A stretch of DNA of 64,000 nucleotides from Eshraghiella sp051880035. Its GTDB lineage: Bacteria > Bacillota > Clostridia > Lachnospirales > Lachnospiraceae. The notes beneath the pieces were generated by a model that was not told where the DNA came from, ran no database searches, and saw only the letters and a list, made by a program, of their open reading frames with translations. This document shows positions 27,179 to 35,233 of the stretch, in pieces. The number at the start of each line of letters is the position of its first letter. Position 1 is the first letter of the stretch. The stretch is from positions 3,619 through 67,618 of the forward strand of contig JBJENE010000018.1 in assembly GCA_051880035.1 (NCBI GenBank). The letters are read 5' to 3'. A program made the translations under genes and the position numbers.

Positions 27179-27565
27179 TTATGAATTTTTATTTACAGTT
27201 TTTTGGGCGGCTTCCGTAATCTGCTCTACAAGAGGAATTAACTTCTCTGTAATAGCCTTGGATATCGCCTCGTCGTTTTTTGAAGAAAAAACCTGCTGAA
27301 AATCCAGAATTGTTTCATTGGCACGGTTTTTATCCAGTACTTCTTCCTCTTCATTGATAAGGGAAAGGCATCCGTTCAAAACATTAAGTTCCCAGTTGAC
27401 ACCGTCAAGTACCATTCTAAGGAATTCATCTGTGTCCTCTTTGCGGCAGCCCATAAGTTCCTCCGCTGAGGTCTTCATCCCCTTAATAAGTTTCACACTA
27501 TATTCAGTTAAAACCTGCAATGCTTCAACCTGCTGTTCTTTTAATGACATATTAGTATCTTCCAT
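27179..27565 (-). CDS. Hypothetical helical protein upstream of the sigma factor
   Basis: I do not recognise this 128-residue protein. It is predicted mostly helical and acidic, with no signal peptide or membrane segment. Segments EQQVEALQVLTEYSVKLIKGM and LIPLVEQITEAAQKTVNK look like long amphipathic helices, which resembles small chaperones or anti-sigma-like proteins. SD AAAGGAG lies 7 nt before the ATG. It precedes the sigma gene by 40 bp on the same strand, so a regulatory link is plausible but unproven. Confidence 0.7.
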   Translation of the reverse strand: MEDTNMSLKEQQVEALQVLTEYSVKLIKGMKTSAEELMGCRKEDTDEFLRMVLDGVNWELNVLNGCLSLINEEEEVLDKNRANETILDFQQVFSSKNDEAISKAITEKLIPLVEQITEAAQKTVNKNS

Positions 27566-27621
27566 GATAAACTCCTTTCCGTAATATCTTATATTTATAT
27601 CGTCATATACGGCGTAATTCT

Positions 27622-28605
27622 TTAGCTTAATGCCTCTGAAATATCCTTATATAAGCAATTTAAATTCCAATCCACACTTTCTATTGCGTATGTTTTAGTG
27701 AATTTTGCAAGAATTGATGTCACGGTATTTATATCAGGCCGCTCCGGATGGACATCTATTACGGTTTTTGAAAGTTTCAGCAGTTCAAACCTTTGATCTG
27801 TATCATAAGAATCAAAATGCATGAAATTCCCGGTTCCCTGTTTTGTAAAAACTTCTCTCCATCCGTCTCCGGGTGCCCAAAAAGGTATTCCGTCATTAAT
27901 AAAAGCACCTGCAATCCGTTCGAGCCTTTCCATGTGAAGATACTTATGTGCCAGCGATACCGGACGAGTATTTTTTTCAAGAACGCCAGTACCGAATTCT
28001 TCATATATATTATGTTCAGGGCAATAATGAAAATAATCTATTATTTTACAACACATTTTTTGCTCTTCATGGGACAGTATTCGATTTATTTCTTCCATAA
28101 CATAGTCTTTGGGAATCAGGGAATCCGGAATAAGGATGTCAATACTTTTATTAACAGGATTTACCATTGTGCAATTATCTCCGAAATATGCATCAACATC
28201 CAGTACCGAGGCATCCGGAACCCTCTTGTAATTCTGTATGGCATATTCGGCATCTTCTTTCCCAAGTGTTATTATTTTCGTAATAAAATTCATTCGCTCA
28301 GAAAGGGCTTCCTCATAAAAGACCGTTCTGTCAAAAAGGATGTGGAGTGCCGGGCAGCAAAGACTGTTATAAAACAAATCCCCGCCTAAAAGCCTCAGAT
28401 TAAAGCCGGCACAGTCAAATGTAATAAGAAGTTCCGGTTCATTCTGCTGCATATGGTATTTAAGGACATTGTGGTCTTCCACCGCTGCCGTATTGATAAA
28501 ATACGGTGTATATCCATTATTTTCTGCCCACAAAGCGGCAAATTTTGCAGCCGTCATATGAACATTTTCATGAGATTTTCCCACAACAATAACCGCATTC
28601 GGCAA
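27622..28605 (-). CDS. Divergent GT-B/CgeB-like protein with TTG start
   Basis: A 327-residue protein. The frame is open to 28722, but that would overlap the divergent CgeB gene and its promoter. A TTG at 28605 has AAGGAGG exactly 8 nt upstream, so it was chosen. The layout loosely follows the nearby CgeB-like proteins: ELLITFDCAGFNL in place of the VFSVNFFPL motif, PALHILFDRTVFYEE in place of IPYISWVYD, and KLSKTVIDVHPERPDINT in place of SKINLNITLRS. The conserved glycine-rich C-terminal motif GAGGF is missing. Inference: a diverged member of the same glycosyltransferase family, perhaps with a different role. Confidence 0.65.
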   Translation of the reverse strand: MPNAVIVVGKSHENVHMTAAKFAALWAENNGYTPYFINTAAVEDHNVLKYHMQQNEPELLITFDCAGFNLRLLGGDLFYNSLCCPALHILFDRTVFYEEALSERMNFITKIITLGKEDAEYAIQNYKRVPDASVLDVDAYFGDNCTMVNPVNKSIDILIPDSLIPKDYVMEEINRILSHEEQKMCCKIIDYFHYCPEHNIYEEFGTGVLEKNTRPVSLAHKYLHMERLERIAGAFINDGIPFWAPGDGWREVFTKQGTGNFMHFDSYDTDQRFELLKLSKTVIDVHPERPDINTVTSILAKFTKTYAIESVDWNLNCLYKDISEALS

Positions 28606-28630
28606 AGTCTTCTCCTCCTTACACAAGTCC

Positions 28631-28659
28631 TTGAAATAAAATATCCCTTTTGATATTAT
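28631..28659 (+). promoter_or_regulatory. Sigma-A promoter for the CgeB-like gene at 28692
   Basis: TTGAAA (28631-28636) and TATTAT (28654-28659) with a 17-bp spacer. It overlaps face-to-face with the minus-strand promoter at 28664-28692. Confidence 0.7.
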
Positions 28660-28663
28660 AGTC

Positions 28664-28692
28664 ATAATAACAGTAGGGCGGTAAGCAGTCAA
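28664..28692 (-). promoter_or_regulatory. Sigma-A promoter for the divergent GT-B-like gene
   Basis: Minus-strand TTGACT (28687-28692) and TATTAT (28664-28669), 17 bp apart. Its -35 box covers the ATG of the plus-strand CgeB gene, so the two promoters probably interfere. Confidence 0.65.
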
Positions 28693-29837
28693 TGAAACTT
28701 TTATTTTTTGAATGGAATGCATTTATGCAGAAAGACATCGAAAAAATACTTTTTTCCCATCCAGGACTCGAGATTGATTGTATTTCTTATGAGTTTAAAA
28801 ATCCGGATGAAGATGAACTTTTTGTCAGACTTTTCCCTGCAAAGCTGCTTGCCCATAAATATGATGCGGTATTTTCGGTTAATTTTTTCCCTCTTGTCTC
28901 CGATATATGTGAAAAATTTAACATTCCTTATATATCATGGGTATATGACGCCCCAATGAATGTGCGCAAAGTTTCCAGCATTGCCAACCATGTTAACAAA
29001 ATATATGTATTTGACAAAGGGCAGTACATAGACCTTAAAAGCAAAGGATTCGACACTGTTTTTCACAAGCCGCTTGGCGTAAACACATCCAAAATAAAAG
29101 AGATTCTCTCAGAGCATAAGGACATTGCACCCAATTTTCGCTGCGACATTTCTTTTGTGGGACGATTATACAATTCCGACTTTGAATATCTTACAGGTCC
29201 GCTTCCTGTCGAATTACAAAAACAGCTTAATGACCTGACAGAAGAACAGCTTAATACATATGGCAGTTTCTTCCTTGATAAGTTACTCACTCCCGAATAT
29301 ATGGACCGGCTAAATTTCTACTACAGTAAGGCCGGCATTTCCAAACCGGTTCAAAAAGAAGAACTTTTATTCGCACTTTCAACAGAGGTTACACATCGCG
29401 AAAGAATCAGGGCGCTAAAGCTTTTAAGTGACAGATTTCCGGTTACTCTTTACAGCTTCGAGTCAGATTCACAACTTCATAACATTATAAAGAAGGATGC
29501 CGTAAATTATTATACCGAAATGCCTCTTGTATTTGCAGGAAGCAGAATAAACCTTAATATAACACTTAAAATAATCAAAACAGGAATTCCTTTGAGAGTT
29601 TTTGATATACTCGGAGCCGGTGGCTTTCTTTTATCCAACTGGCAGCAGGAACTTGATGAATATTATACAGACGGAACAGATGTAGTTATGTACAAAAGTC
29701 TTAATGAGCTTGTTAACAAAGCAGAATATTATTTAAGTCATGAAGACGAACGCCGTAATATTGCCGTTAACGGTCATATTAAGACCCATAAACTATTTGA
29801 ATTAGATAAAATGTTAAGTGAAATTCTTAATCTTTAA
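28692..29837 (+). CDS. CgeB-family glycosyltransferase (1)
   Basis: A 381-residue GT-B type protein of the CgeB family. VFSVNFFPLVSD at 60-71, IPYISWVYDAP at 78-88, CDISFVGRLYN at 151-161, RINLNITL at 285-292, GIPLRVFDILGAGGF at 298-312 and HEDERRNIAVNG near 350 define the family shared by five proteins in this window. CgeB in Bacillus acts on spore-surface glycans. Here the neighbours are flagellin, Maf and NeuB, so flagellin glycosylation is a likely role. A weak SD (AGGGCGG) precedes the ATG. The CDF gene follows after 20 bp. Confidence 0.85.
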   Translation: MKLLFFEWNAFMQKDIEKILFSHPGLEIDCISYEFKNPDEDELFVRLFPAKLLAHKYDAVFSVNFFPLVSDICEKFNIPYISWVYDAPMNVRKVSSIANHVNKIYVFDKGQYIDLKSKGFDTVFHKPLGVNTSKIKEILSEHKDIAPNFRCDISFVGRLYNSDFEYLTGPLPVELQKQLNDLTEEQLNTYGSFFLDKLLTPEYMDRLNFYYSKAGISKPVQKEELLFALSTEVTHRERIRALKLLSDRFPVTLYSFESDSQLHNIIKKDAVNYYTEMPLVFAGSRINLNITLKIIKTGIPLRVFDILGAGGFLLSNWQQELDEYYTDGTDVVMYKSLNELVNKAEYYLSHEDERRNIAVNGHIKTHKLFELDKMLSEILNL

Positions 29838-29857
29838 TCTCTTAGGAGGCGTATATA

Positions 29858-30748
29858 ATGAAAAAAGACAAAACGATGTCATCTAACGGCAAAATTGCAA
29901 TGCGGGTTTCAGTTATAAGCATAATCGTTAATGTTGCATTGTCACTTCTTAAACTGCTTGCAGGTATTATTGCCCATTCCGGCGCAATAATTTCCGATGC
30001 AGTCCACTCAGCATCAGATGTATTCAGCACATTCATAGTAATGATAGGAATACATATTTCTGAAAAAGAATCCGACAAGGAACATCCTTACGGGCACGAA
30101 AGAATGGAATGCGTTGCCGCAATCATTCTTGCGGTTGTACTTGCAATAACAGGTGTCGGTATCGGATACACCGGAATAAAGAAAATTATTGCCGGAAATT
30201 ACGGCGGGCTGGCAGTCCCGGGAATAGCTGCGCTTATTGCGGCAATCGTGTCAATCCTTGTAAAAGGCTGGATGTATTTATATACGATTGCTGCCGCCAA
30301 AAAAATTAATTCGGGAGCACTTAAAGCAGATGCATGGCACCATCTGTCCGATTCCCTCTCATCAGTGGGAGCTTTTATAGGTATTCTCGGTGCCCGCATG
30401 GGATTCCCGATTCTGGATCCTATTGCCAGCGTAGTTATCTGCATCTTCATCCTTAAAGCTGCATTTGATATTTTCAAAGACGCAACCGAAAAAATGGTTG
30501 ACCGTTCCTGCGATGAAGAGACGGAAGAACGCCTGCGCACCCTGGTTCTTGAACAGCCGGGTGTTTTGGGAGTCGATTCACTTACAACAAGAATGTTTGG
30601 AAGCCGTATATATGTAGATTTGGAAATCCGGGCAGACGGTAATTTAACCTTGCGGGAAGCCCACGACATAGCAGAGGCCGTGCACGATAAGATTGAAGAG
30701 AGTTTTTCCGAAGTAAAACATATTATGGTTCATGTAAATCCGGATTAA
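29858..30748 (+). CDS. Cation diffusion facilitator (CDF) transporter
   Basis: A 296-residue membrane protein with about six helices. The metal-site residues occur in SDAVHSASDVFST (helix 2), DKEHPYGHERME after it, and KADAWHHLSDSLSS (HxxxD in helix 5). A cytoplasmic C-terminal domain (ERLRTLVLEQPGVLGVDSLTTRMFG) ends in VMVHVNP. CDF proteins export Zn, Mn or Fe by proton antiport. SD TAGGAGG is present. It shares a transcript with the CgeB gene before it and is followed by a long hairpin. The metal cannot be assigned by eye. Confidence 0.93.
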   Translation: MKKDKTMSSNGKIAMRVSVISIIVNVALSLLKLLAGIIAHSGAIISDAVHSASDVFSTFIVMIGIHISEKESDKEHPYGHERMECVAAIILAVVLAITGVGIGYTGIKKIIAGNYGGLAVPGIAALIAAIVSILVKGWMYLYTIAAAKKINSGALKADAWHHLSDSLSSVGAFIGILGARMGFPILDPIASVVICIFILKAAFDIFKDATEKMVDRSCDEETEERLRTLVLEQPGVLGVDSLTTRMFGSRIYVDLEIRADGNLTLREAHDIAEAVHDKIEESFSEVKHIMVHVNPD

Positions 30749-30758
30749 TAAGTTGATA

Positions 30759-30874
30759 TAAAGAAATCGTCCGAAAGAACGCTTTCGCTTAATTGATGCC
30801 GTAACGGTACTAAGGCTACACAGAACGCAGCCTAAGTACCGACGGCATCAAATATCTTTCGGACGATTTCTTTA
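30759..30874. repeat. Long imperfect inverted repeat between convergent genes
   Basis: A perfect 19-bp outer stem (30759-30777 with 30856-30874) encloses an inner stem: 30793-30802 with 30842-30851, then 30806-30817 with 30829-30840 with one mismatch. The loop is about 11 nt. The right arm includes the stop codon of the minus-strand CgeB gene. A competing small hairpin (CGAAAG/CTTTCG) sits at 30772-30787. It may be a bidirectional terminator, though T-tracts are weak, or a MITE-like element. Confidence 0.8.
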
Positions 30875-32032
30875 CAATCCTTTAATATATTGGGACATTT
30901 CATCCAGTCTTTGTCTGTAGCCGTGAAGTTCTTTTACCTTACGATATCCGTTCATGGCAATCTGTTTTCGTTCATCTTCATGCTTCAGGTAATAATCAAT
31001 TTTTTGAACCAGATCTTCCTTGTTTTCAAAATATACAAGGTCTTTTCCGTTTTCAAAATACATCAGAAGTTCCGGCTGAAAATTGGTAATGCAGAAACCT
31101 CCTGCGCCTAAAATATCCCATACCCTTAAAGGAATTCCGCTCTGGATATTCCGTATTGTAAAATTAAGATTAATTTTACTGCGGTTAAAGATTTTAGGAG
31201 CCTCATTCCAGTAATCGGCAGTACCTTTATTGGTGGCAAAAACAAAATCCTGGTCGGGGTCATCCGTGTACACATCAACTTTGAAATGTCTGGAGAGCTC
31301 TGCAATCATGGTCTGGCGCTCCATCTGCGCAATTTTAAATCCCAGCACCGTAGTTGAGAAAATCAGGGACAAATCCGAAAATGAACGGTCTGTTTTGGCA
31401 AGAAAAAAATTTCTGTTAAGTTCCGCAACAGTCTCTCCGTCCAGTATGTCAGGGAGAAAATATTCCCCGTAAATATTCATTTGTATTTTCATTGCCGCAT
31501 CAAAATATCCCCTCAGGTAATCAGGGAGATGGTCGCATATTTCATCATAAGAATTTTTTCTGTACATGCTTCCGATAAAGGAAACATCAGATTCATATTT
31601 GTCCAGATCGTCTGCCTGTGAAAGAAGTCTGTCAACCCTTTCGGTAGCTGCACATAACGGCAGGTAATATACAGGTGCCCCCATATCAGTAAATGTAAGA
31701 TAATTAATTTTGTCGAAGCAGAAAATTTTGTTTACTTTATTGAAAACGGACTCGTGATACATAGTGGCAATAGGACAATCGCAGCACCACGACACATATA
31801 AAATATCCCTTTCAAGGCAGATATCCGAAATCAGAGGAAAATAATTTATGGTAATTACCATGTCATAAGAGACTTCATCCAACCTGGTGTTAAACCTTTT
31901 GGAAAACCCGTCATCTTCCTCGTAATTAATCAGTTCTCCCTTTATCTCGTCAACAATGTGTCCCCTTTCACGGAGATTTTCAATTAAATCCTGCTGGTTA
32001 TAAGCTTTCCAGCGATACATCAATATACGCAT
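30872..32032 (-). CDS. CgeB-family glycosyltransferase (2)
   Basis: A 386-residue member of the CgeB family: VITINYFPLISDIC, ILYVSWCCDCP, SDVSFIGSMY, SKINLNFTIRNIQSGIPLRVWDILGAGGFCITNFQPE and HEDERKQIAMNGYRKV. An ATG at 32053 overlaps the upstream TGA, but MRILMYRWKAY at 32032 aligns with the paralogue starts and has GGTGAGG nearby, so it was chosen. It is the last gene of the operon that runs from 36409 through neuB and neuA. Confidence 0.85.
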   Translation of the reverse strand: MRILMYRWKAYNQQDLIENLRERGHIVDEIKGELINYEEDDGFSKRFNTRLDEVSYDMVITINYFPLISDICLERDILYVSWCCDCPIATMYHESVFNKVNKIFCFDKINYLTFTDMGAPVYYLPLCAATERVDRLLSQADDLDKYESDVSFIGSMYRKNSYDEICDHLPDYLRGYFDAAMKIQMNIYGEYFLPDILDGETVAELNRNFFLAKTDRSFSDLSLIFSTTVLGFKIAQMERQTMIAELSRHFKVDVYTDDPDQDFVFATNKGTADYWNEAPKIFNRSKINLNFTIRNIQSGIPLRVWDILGAGGFCITNFQPELLMYFENGKDLVYFENKEDLVQKIDYYLKHEDERKQIAMNGYRKVKELHGYRQRLDEMSQYIKGL

Positions 32033-32049
32033 TTTTACCTCACCGTGGA

Positions 32050-33105
32050 TCATTTCTGTTCATTAAGCATTTCAAGGCGTTTCAACGCCTTCTGATAATT
32101 ACTGCATTTTGAGTAATATTTTATTGCATCATCAACATTTCCCAGACATTCCTTAATTACACCGATATTATAATAGGCTTTGTAGGAATTAACCCCATCC
32201 ATGCTGCACCGGGAAACTTTTGTTGCATCAAGAAAGCTCTCCACCGCCCTGTCAAACATCATATTGTTCATATAGATAAGTCCCATAAGGAACCTGAATT
32301 CCGCCGTCTTTCCGAATACATCATACAGATTTTCAAAGCCTAACGCCTTCTCGCTGTTCCCCGTATTAATAAGAGTATATCCGTATGAAATTATAAGGTC
32401 GTTAACATACTCCAGTCGCTCGTCAAGGTCAAGTGAAGTTGCCCTCTCAAAGTATTGTAACGCACTTAAATAATCTTTTTTCATGTAAAAACTTTTTCCC
32501 AGCTGATAAAGAAGGTATGTATCCGAAGGATTTTGAGAAAGTTCTTCAAGAAGAATTTTTATATTGCGCTCCGCCTTCGCCGCAACAGTCTTTTCATCCC
32601 CGTCATAACCGGTATGGTCAAATCCGGCCGGGGCATTGTATGTTTCGAAGGGAGCACCGTTTCTTGCAGTTACCTGTTCATGAATTCTTCCTGTATAATA
32701 AAAATACCGCCTGTCAAAAATTCTGGTTATCCATTCTGTTCCCTGCTGTATTTCTTCTCCTCTGGTAAAAATATTTTTTCTGAAAATCCTTCCCGCTTTC
32801 ATGGGATAGTCATTCATCATTTTTTCCAGTTTTTCATAATCGAGCCCGGTCAAAAATTCATCTGTATCAATCATGATAATTTTATCAGAAGATGCCAGAC
32901 TCATGGCATAGTTTCTGGCATCCGAAAAATCATTTTTCCATTCATAAGAAAAGATGTGCTCCGTGTATTCTCCTGCCACCTTAACACTATCATCCTCCGA
33001 GCCTGTATCAACAACCACAATTTCAAAAGGATATGCAGCAAGTGCACCAAGACATCGCCTTAAGTTTTCTGATTCGTTTTTGGTAATTATACATGCGGAA
33101 ATCAT
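32050..33105 (-). CDS. GT2 glycosyltransferase with C-terminal TPR repeats
   Basis: This 351-residue protein joins an N-terminal GT2 domain to C-terminal TPR units. The GT2 domain has ISACIITKNESENLRRCL, VVDTGSEDDSV, SDARNYAMSLASSDKIIMIDTDEFL. The TPR part includes YLLYQLGKSFYMKKDYLSALQYFERA and AYYNIGVIKECLGNVDDAIKYYSKC. GT2-TPR proteins are often encoded in flagellin-glycosylation islands of clostridia, where the TPR part may bind the protein acceptor. It lies between neuA and a CgeB gene in one operon. Confidence 0.9.
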   Translation of the reverse strand: MISACIITKNESENLRRCLGALAAYPFEIVVVDTGSEDDSVKVAGEYTEHIFSYEWKNDFSDARNYAMSLASSDKIIMIDTDEFLTGLDYEKLEKMMNDYPMKAGRIFRKNIFTRGEEIQQGTEWITRIFDRRYFYYTGRIHEQVTARNGAPFETYNAPAGFDHTGYDGDEKTVAAKAERNIKILLEELSQNPSDTYLLYQLGKSFYMKKDYLSALQYFERATSLDLDERLEYVNDLIISYGYTLINTGNSEKALGFENLYDVFGKTAEFRFLMGLIYMNNMMFDRAVESFLDATKVSRCSMDGVNSYKAYYNIGVIKECLGNVDDAIKYYSKCSNYQKALKRLEMLNEQK

Positions 33106-33126
33106 AATCCACGCTTATCTCCAATT

Positions 33127-34284
33127 CTACCTGTTAATTTCGAGAATTTTCTGTGCAATATCTCTTATTGCCCCGTTCCCCCCGGTTCTTCGGCTTATGA
33201 AACAGGCATACTGTTTTACTTCTTCCTCTGCATTGGCTACGGAGAAAGGATATCCCACAACCTTAAGCACATCAACATCATTAATATCGTCCCCCACATA
33301 TGCGGTCTCTGAAAGGGAAACTCCAAGACGGCTGCAAATTTCTTTAACGCAGGCCAGTTTGTCCTTAATTCCGAGATGAACCTCGTTCATATTAAGTTTT
33401 AAAGCCCTACGGCGCACTATTTCTGAATTCTCTCCCGTAACTATACCCGTAATTATTCCGTTTTCCCTAAGAAGTGAAATTCCCATACCGTCTTTGGCAT
33501 TAAAACGCTTCATTGCATCGCCCTGTGCAGAATAATACATTCCACCGTCAGTCAGGCAGCCGTCGCTGTCCGTTAAGAACAGTTTTATCCGGGACCCCTG
33601 CGACGCCATGTCTTTATGCATTCTTTTTTTCATAAGAGCTTCTATGATTTCAAAATCCGCCGGTTCGTCTATTTCAAAAAAAGTATCCTCCGGCATTTCG
33701 TATGCCCTGATGTTGCCGGAAATCCTGTTACCCGTTGCTAACAGCCGTTCCCTGGAAGTAATATAGAAGGCACCGTTTTCCGTAAGATATCCGTCAAAAT
33801 CCTGCCTTCTCGGTCTGTGCATATAATCATAATTATCCGGTGCAGCATATCCTTCTTCATTCACTCTCCAGTTAAACCGTTTCTGCGGCACCACGGAAAG
33901 CACGCTGTCCGTTCCCTCTTTCATGTACTCACAAAATCCTCCCTCCAGGTCTTCTGCCGTAAGGAGCGGTGAAGTCGCCTGAATGAGAACAATATTGTCA
34001 AAGTCATATTTGGATGCAAAGTCGAGCATGGCCGATTCCGTGGATGCCGTATCCGTAGCCGTCTGTGCATCTCTTCCGATTACTGTTACTTTAGGCAGAT
34101 TAAACGCCAGAACAGTATCTTTTATTACATCACTGTCCGTAGCCACATATACGGTATCAATGTATTTGCACATGGATGCAGCCTTTGCAGTCCAGTATAT
34201 TAACGGCTGTCCGTTGATTATCCTGATATTTTTAAGTGGAATTGATTTGCTGCCGCCTCTTACGGGTATAAATGCTGCATTCAT
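33127..34284 (-). CDS. neuA: CMP-nonulosonate cytidylyltransferase fused to a KdsC-like HAD phosphatase
   Basis: A 385-residue bifunctional enzyme. Residues 1-225 are a CMP-sialate synthetase: FIPVRGGSKSIPLKN binds CTP, and TDTASTE and QATSPLLTAEDL follow. Residues 233-385 are a HAD phosphatase: TDSDGCLTDGG with D239/D241, VTGENS, and GDDINDVDV at 331-339. The fusion suggests a 9-phosphate intermediate that is dephosphorylated and then CMP-activated, as in the animal-type pathway via ManNAc-6-P or Man-6-P; that is inference. NeuB lies 12 bp upstream. SD AGGAGG precedes the ATG. Confidence 0.87.
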   Translation of the reverse strand: MNAAFIPVRGGSKSIPLKNIRIINGQPLIYWTAKAASMCKYIDTVYVATDSDVIKDTVLAFNLPKVTVIGRDAQTATDTASTESAMLDFASKYDFDNIVLIQATSPLLTAEDLEGGFCEYMKEGTDSVLSVVPQKRFNWRVNEEGYAAPDNYDYMHRPRRQDFDGYLTENGAFYITSRERLLATGNRISGNIRAYEMPEDTFFEIDEPADFEIIEALMKKRMHKDMASQGSRIKLFLTDSDGCLTDGGMYYSAQGDAMKRFNAKDGMGISLLRENGIITGIVTGENSEIVRRRALKLNMNEVHLGIKDKLACVKEICSRLGVSLSETAYVGDDINDVDVLKVVGYPFSVANAEEEVKQYACFISRRTGGNGAIRDIAQKILEINR

Positions 34285-34296
34285 GCCTGTTGCCTC

Positions 34297-35175
34297 CTAA
34301 TGTTTTCTGTATTTCAGCTTGTCTCTTTGTACCTGTTCTATCGGTAAAATTTCTGATGCTTTATAAGTAAGTGACTTATGTACTGCCACAAGGTCTCTTT
34401 TTAATTTACGGATTCCTTCCGGCTCCAAAGATGCCGCATGATCCGTTCCTTTCCAGGTTCTGTCAAGCGTATAATGTCTTTCAATCGTGGATGCGCCAAG
34501 GGTGTATGCCGCCACATCTACGGCAATTCCAAGATGATGTCCGGAAAAACCTATTTCCTTAACCCTGTTACCGTACTGTTCCTTTATTCTGTTAATTTCA
34601 AGAAGACATATATCTTCAAACGGTACCGGGTATCCTGAAGTACACACATACAAAACCACATCTTTGGCTCTGCCTTTGTTTTCAAACAGCTCCACAAGAT
34701 CCTTCTCTTCCGTATGTGTAGTCATTCCCAGCGACACATGGATTTCGCCTTTATAATTATCGCAGAGCCAGTTAATCATTTCATAATTATTGTTGCATGC
34801 AGAAGGAATCTTTATAAGTTCCGGTTCCAGCTCTGTTATTTCCCTGGCAGAGGTAAGGTCCCACACGGATGTACTGTAAGTAATTCCCATCTCCTCACAA
34901 TAACTTTTAAGTTCCATATGCTGTTCCTTGGTAAACTCAAGAAACTCCCTGTGTTCACCGTAGGTCTTCCCGTATGAATTGGCAGGATTCGGATGAGGGG
35001 CATTATACTGTTCAGGAGTTAAAAGCTCCCTGTTGCACCTTTTTTGAAATTTAATGACATCCGCATTGCAGTATATCGCAGCGGTTTTAATCAGCTGTCT
35101 GGCAATTTCCATATCACCTTTATGATTGCAGCCTGCTTCCGCAATCACTCTCGGTTTCCTATATTCCGTATTCAT
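34297..35175 (-). CDS. neuB: Nonulosonic acid synthase (NeuB family) without SAF domain
   Basis: The 292-residue protein has the NeuB TIM barrel: RVIAEAGCNHKGDMEIARQLI, ADVIKFQKR with K42, FSGHHLGIAVDVAAYTLGASTIERHYTLDRTWKGTDHAASLEPEGI. It condenses PEP with an N-acyl-mannosamine or related sugar. Typical NeuB/PseI/LegI proteins are about 340-350 residues and end in a SAF (antifreeze-like) domain; this one stops after the barrel. That truncated form, with the NeuA-phosphatase fusion next door, favours a 6-phosphate substrate and KDN- or Neu5Ac-like product. SD AAGGTGG is seen. Confidence 0.87.
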   Translation of the reverse strand: MNTEYRKPRVIAEAGCNHKGDMEIARQLIKTAAIYCNADVIKFQKRCNRELLTPEQYNAPHPNPANSYGKTYGEHREFLEFTKEQHMELKSYCEEMGITYSTSVWDLTSAREITELEPELIKIPSACNNNYEMINWLCDNYKGEIHVSLGMTTHTEEKDLVELFENKGRAKDVVLYVCTSGYPVPFEDICLLEINRIKEQYGNRVKEIGFSGHHLGIAVDVAAYTLGASTIERHYTLDRTWKGTDHAASLEPEGIRKLKRDLVAVHKSLTYKASEILPIEQVQRDKLKYRKH

Positions 35176-35233
35176 AAAACCACCTTCCGTTCAGTATAAT
35201 TTTAATATATATATCGTCCGTTCAGGGCCATAT

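Noticed and set aside
30759..30874. Insertion sequence
   Set aside because: No transposase and no target-site duplication could be read; only a long hairpin is present, so no IS was called.
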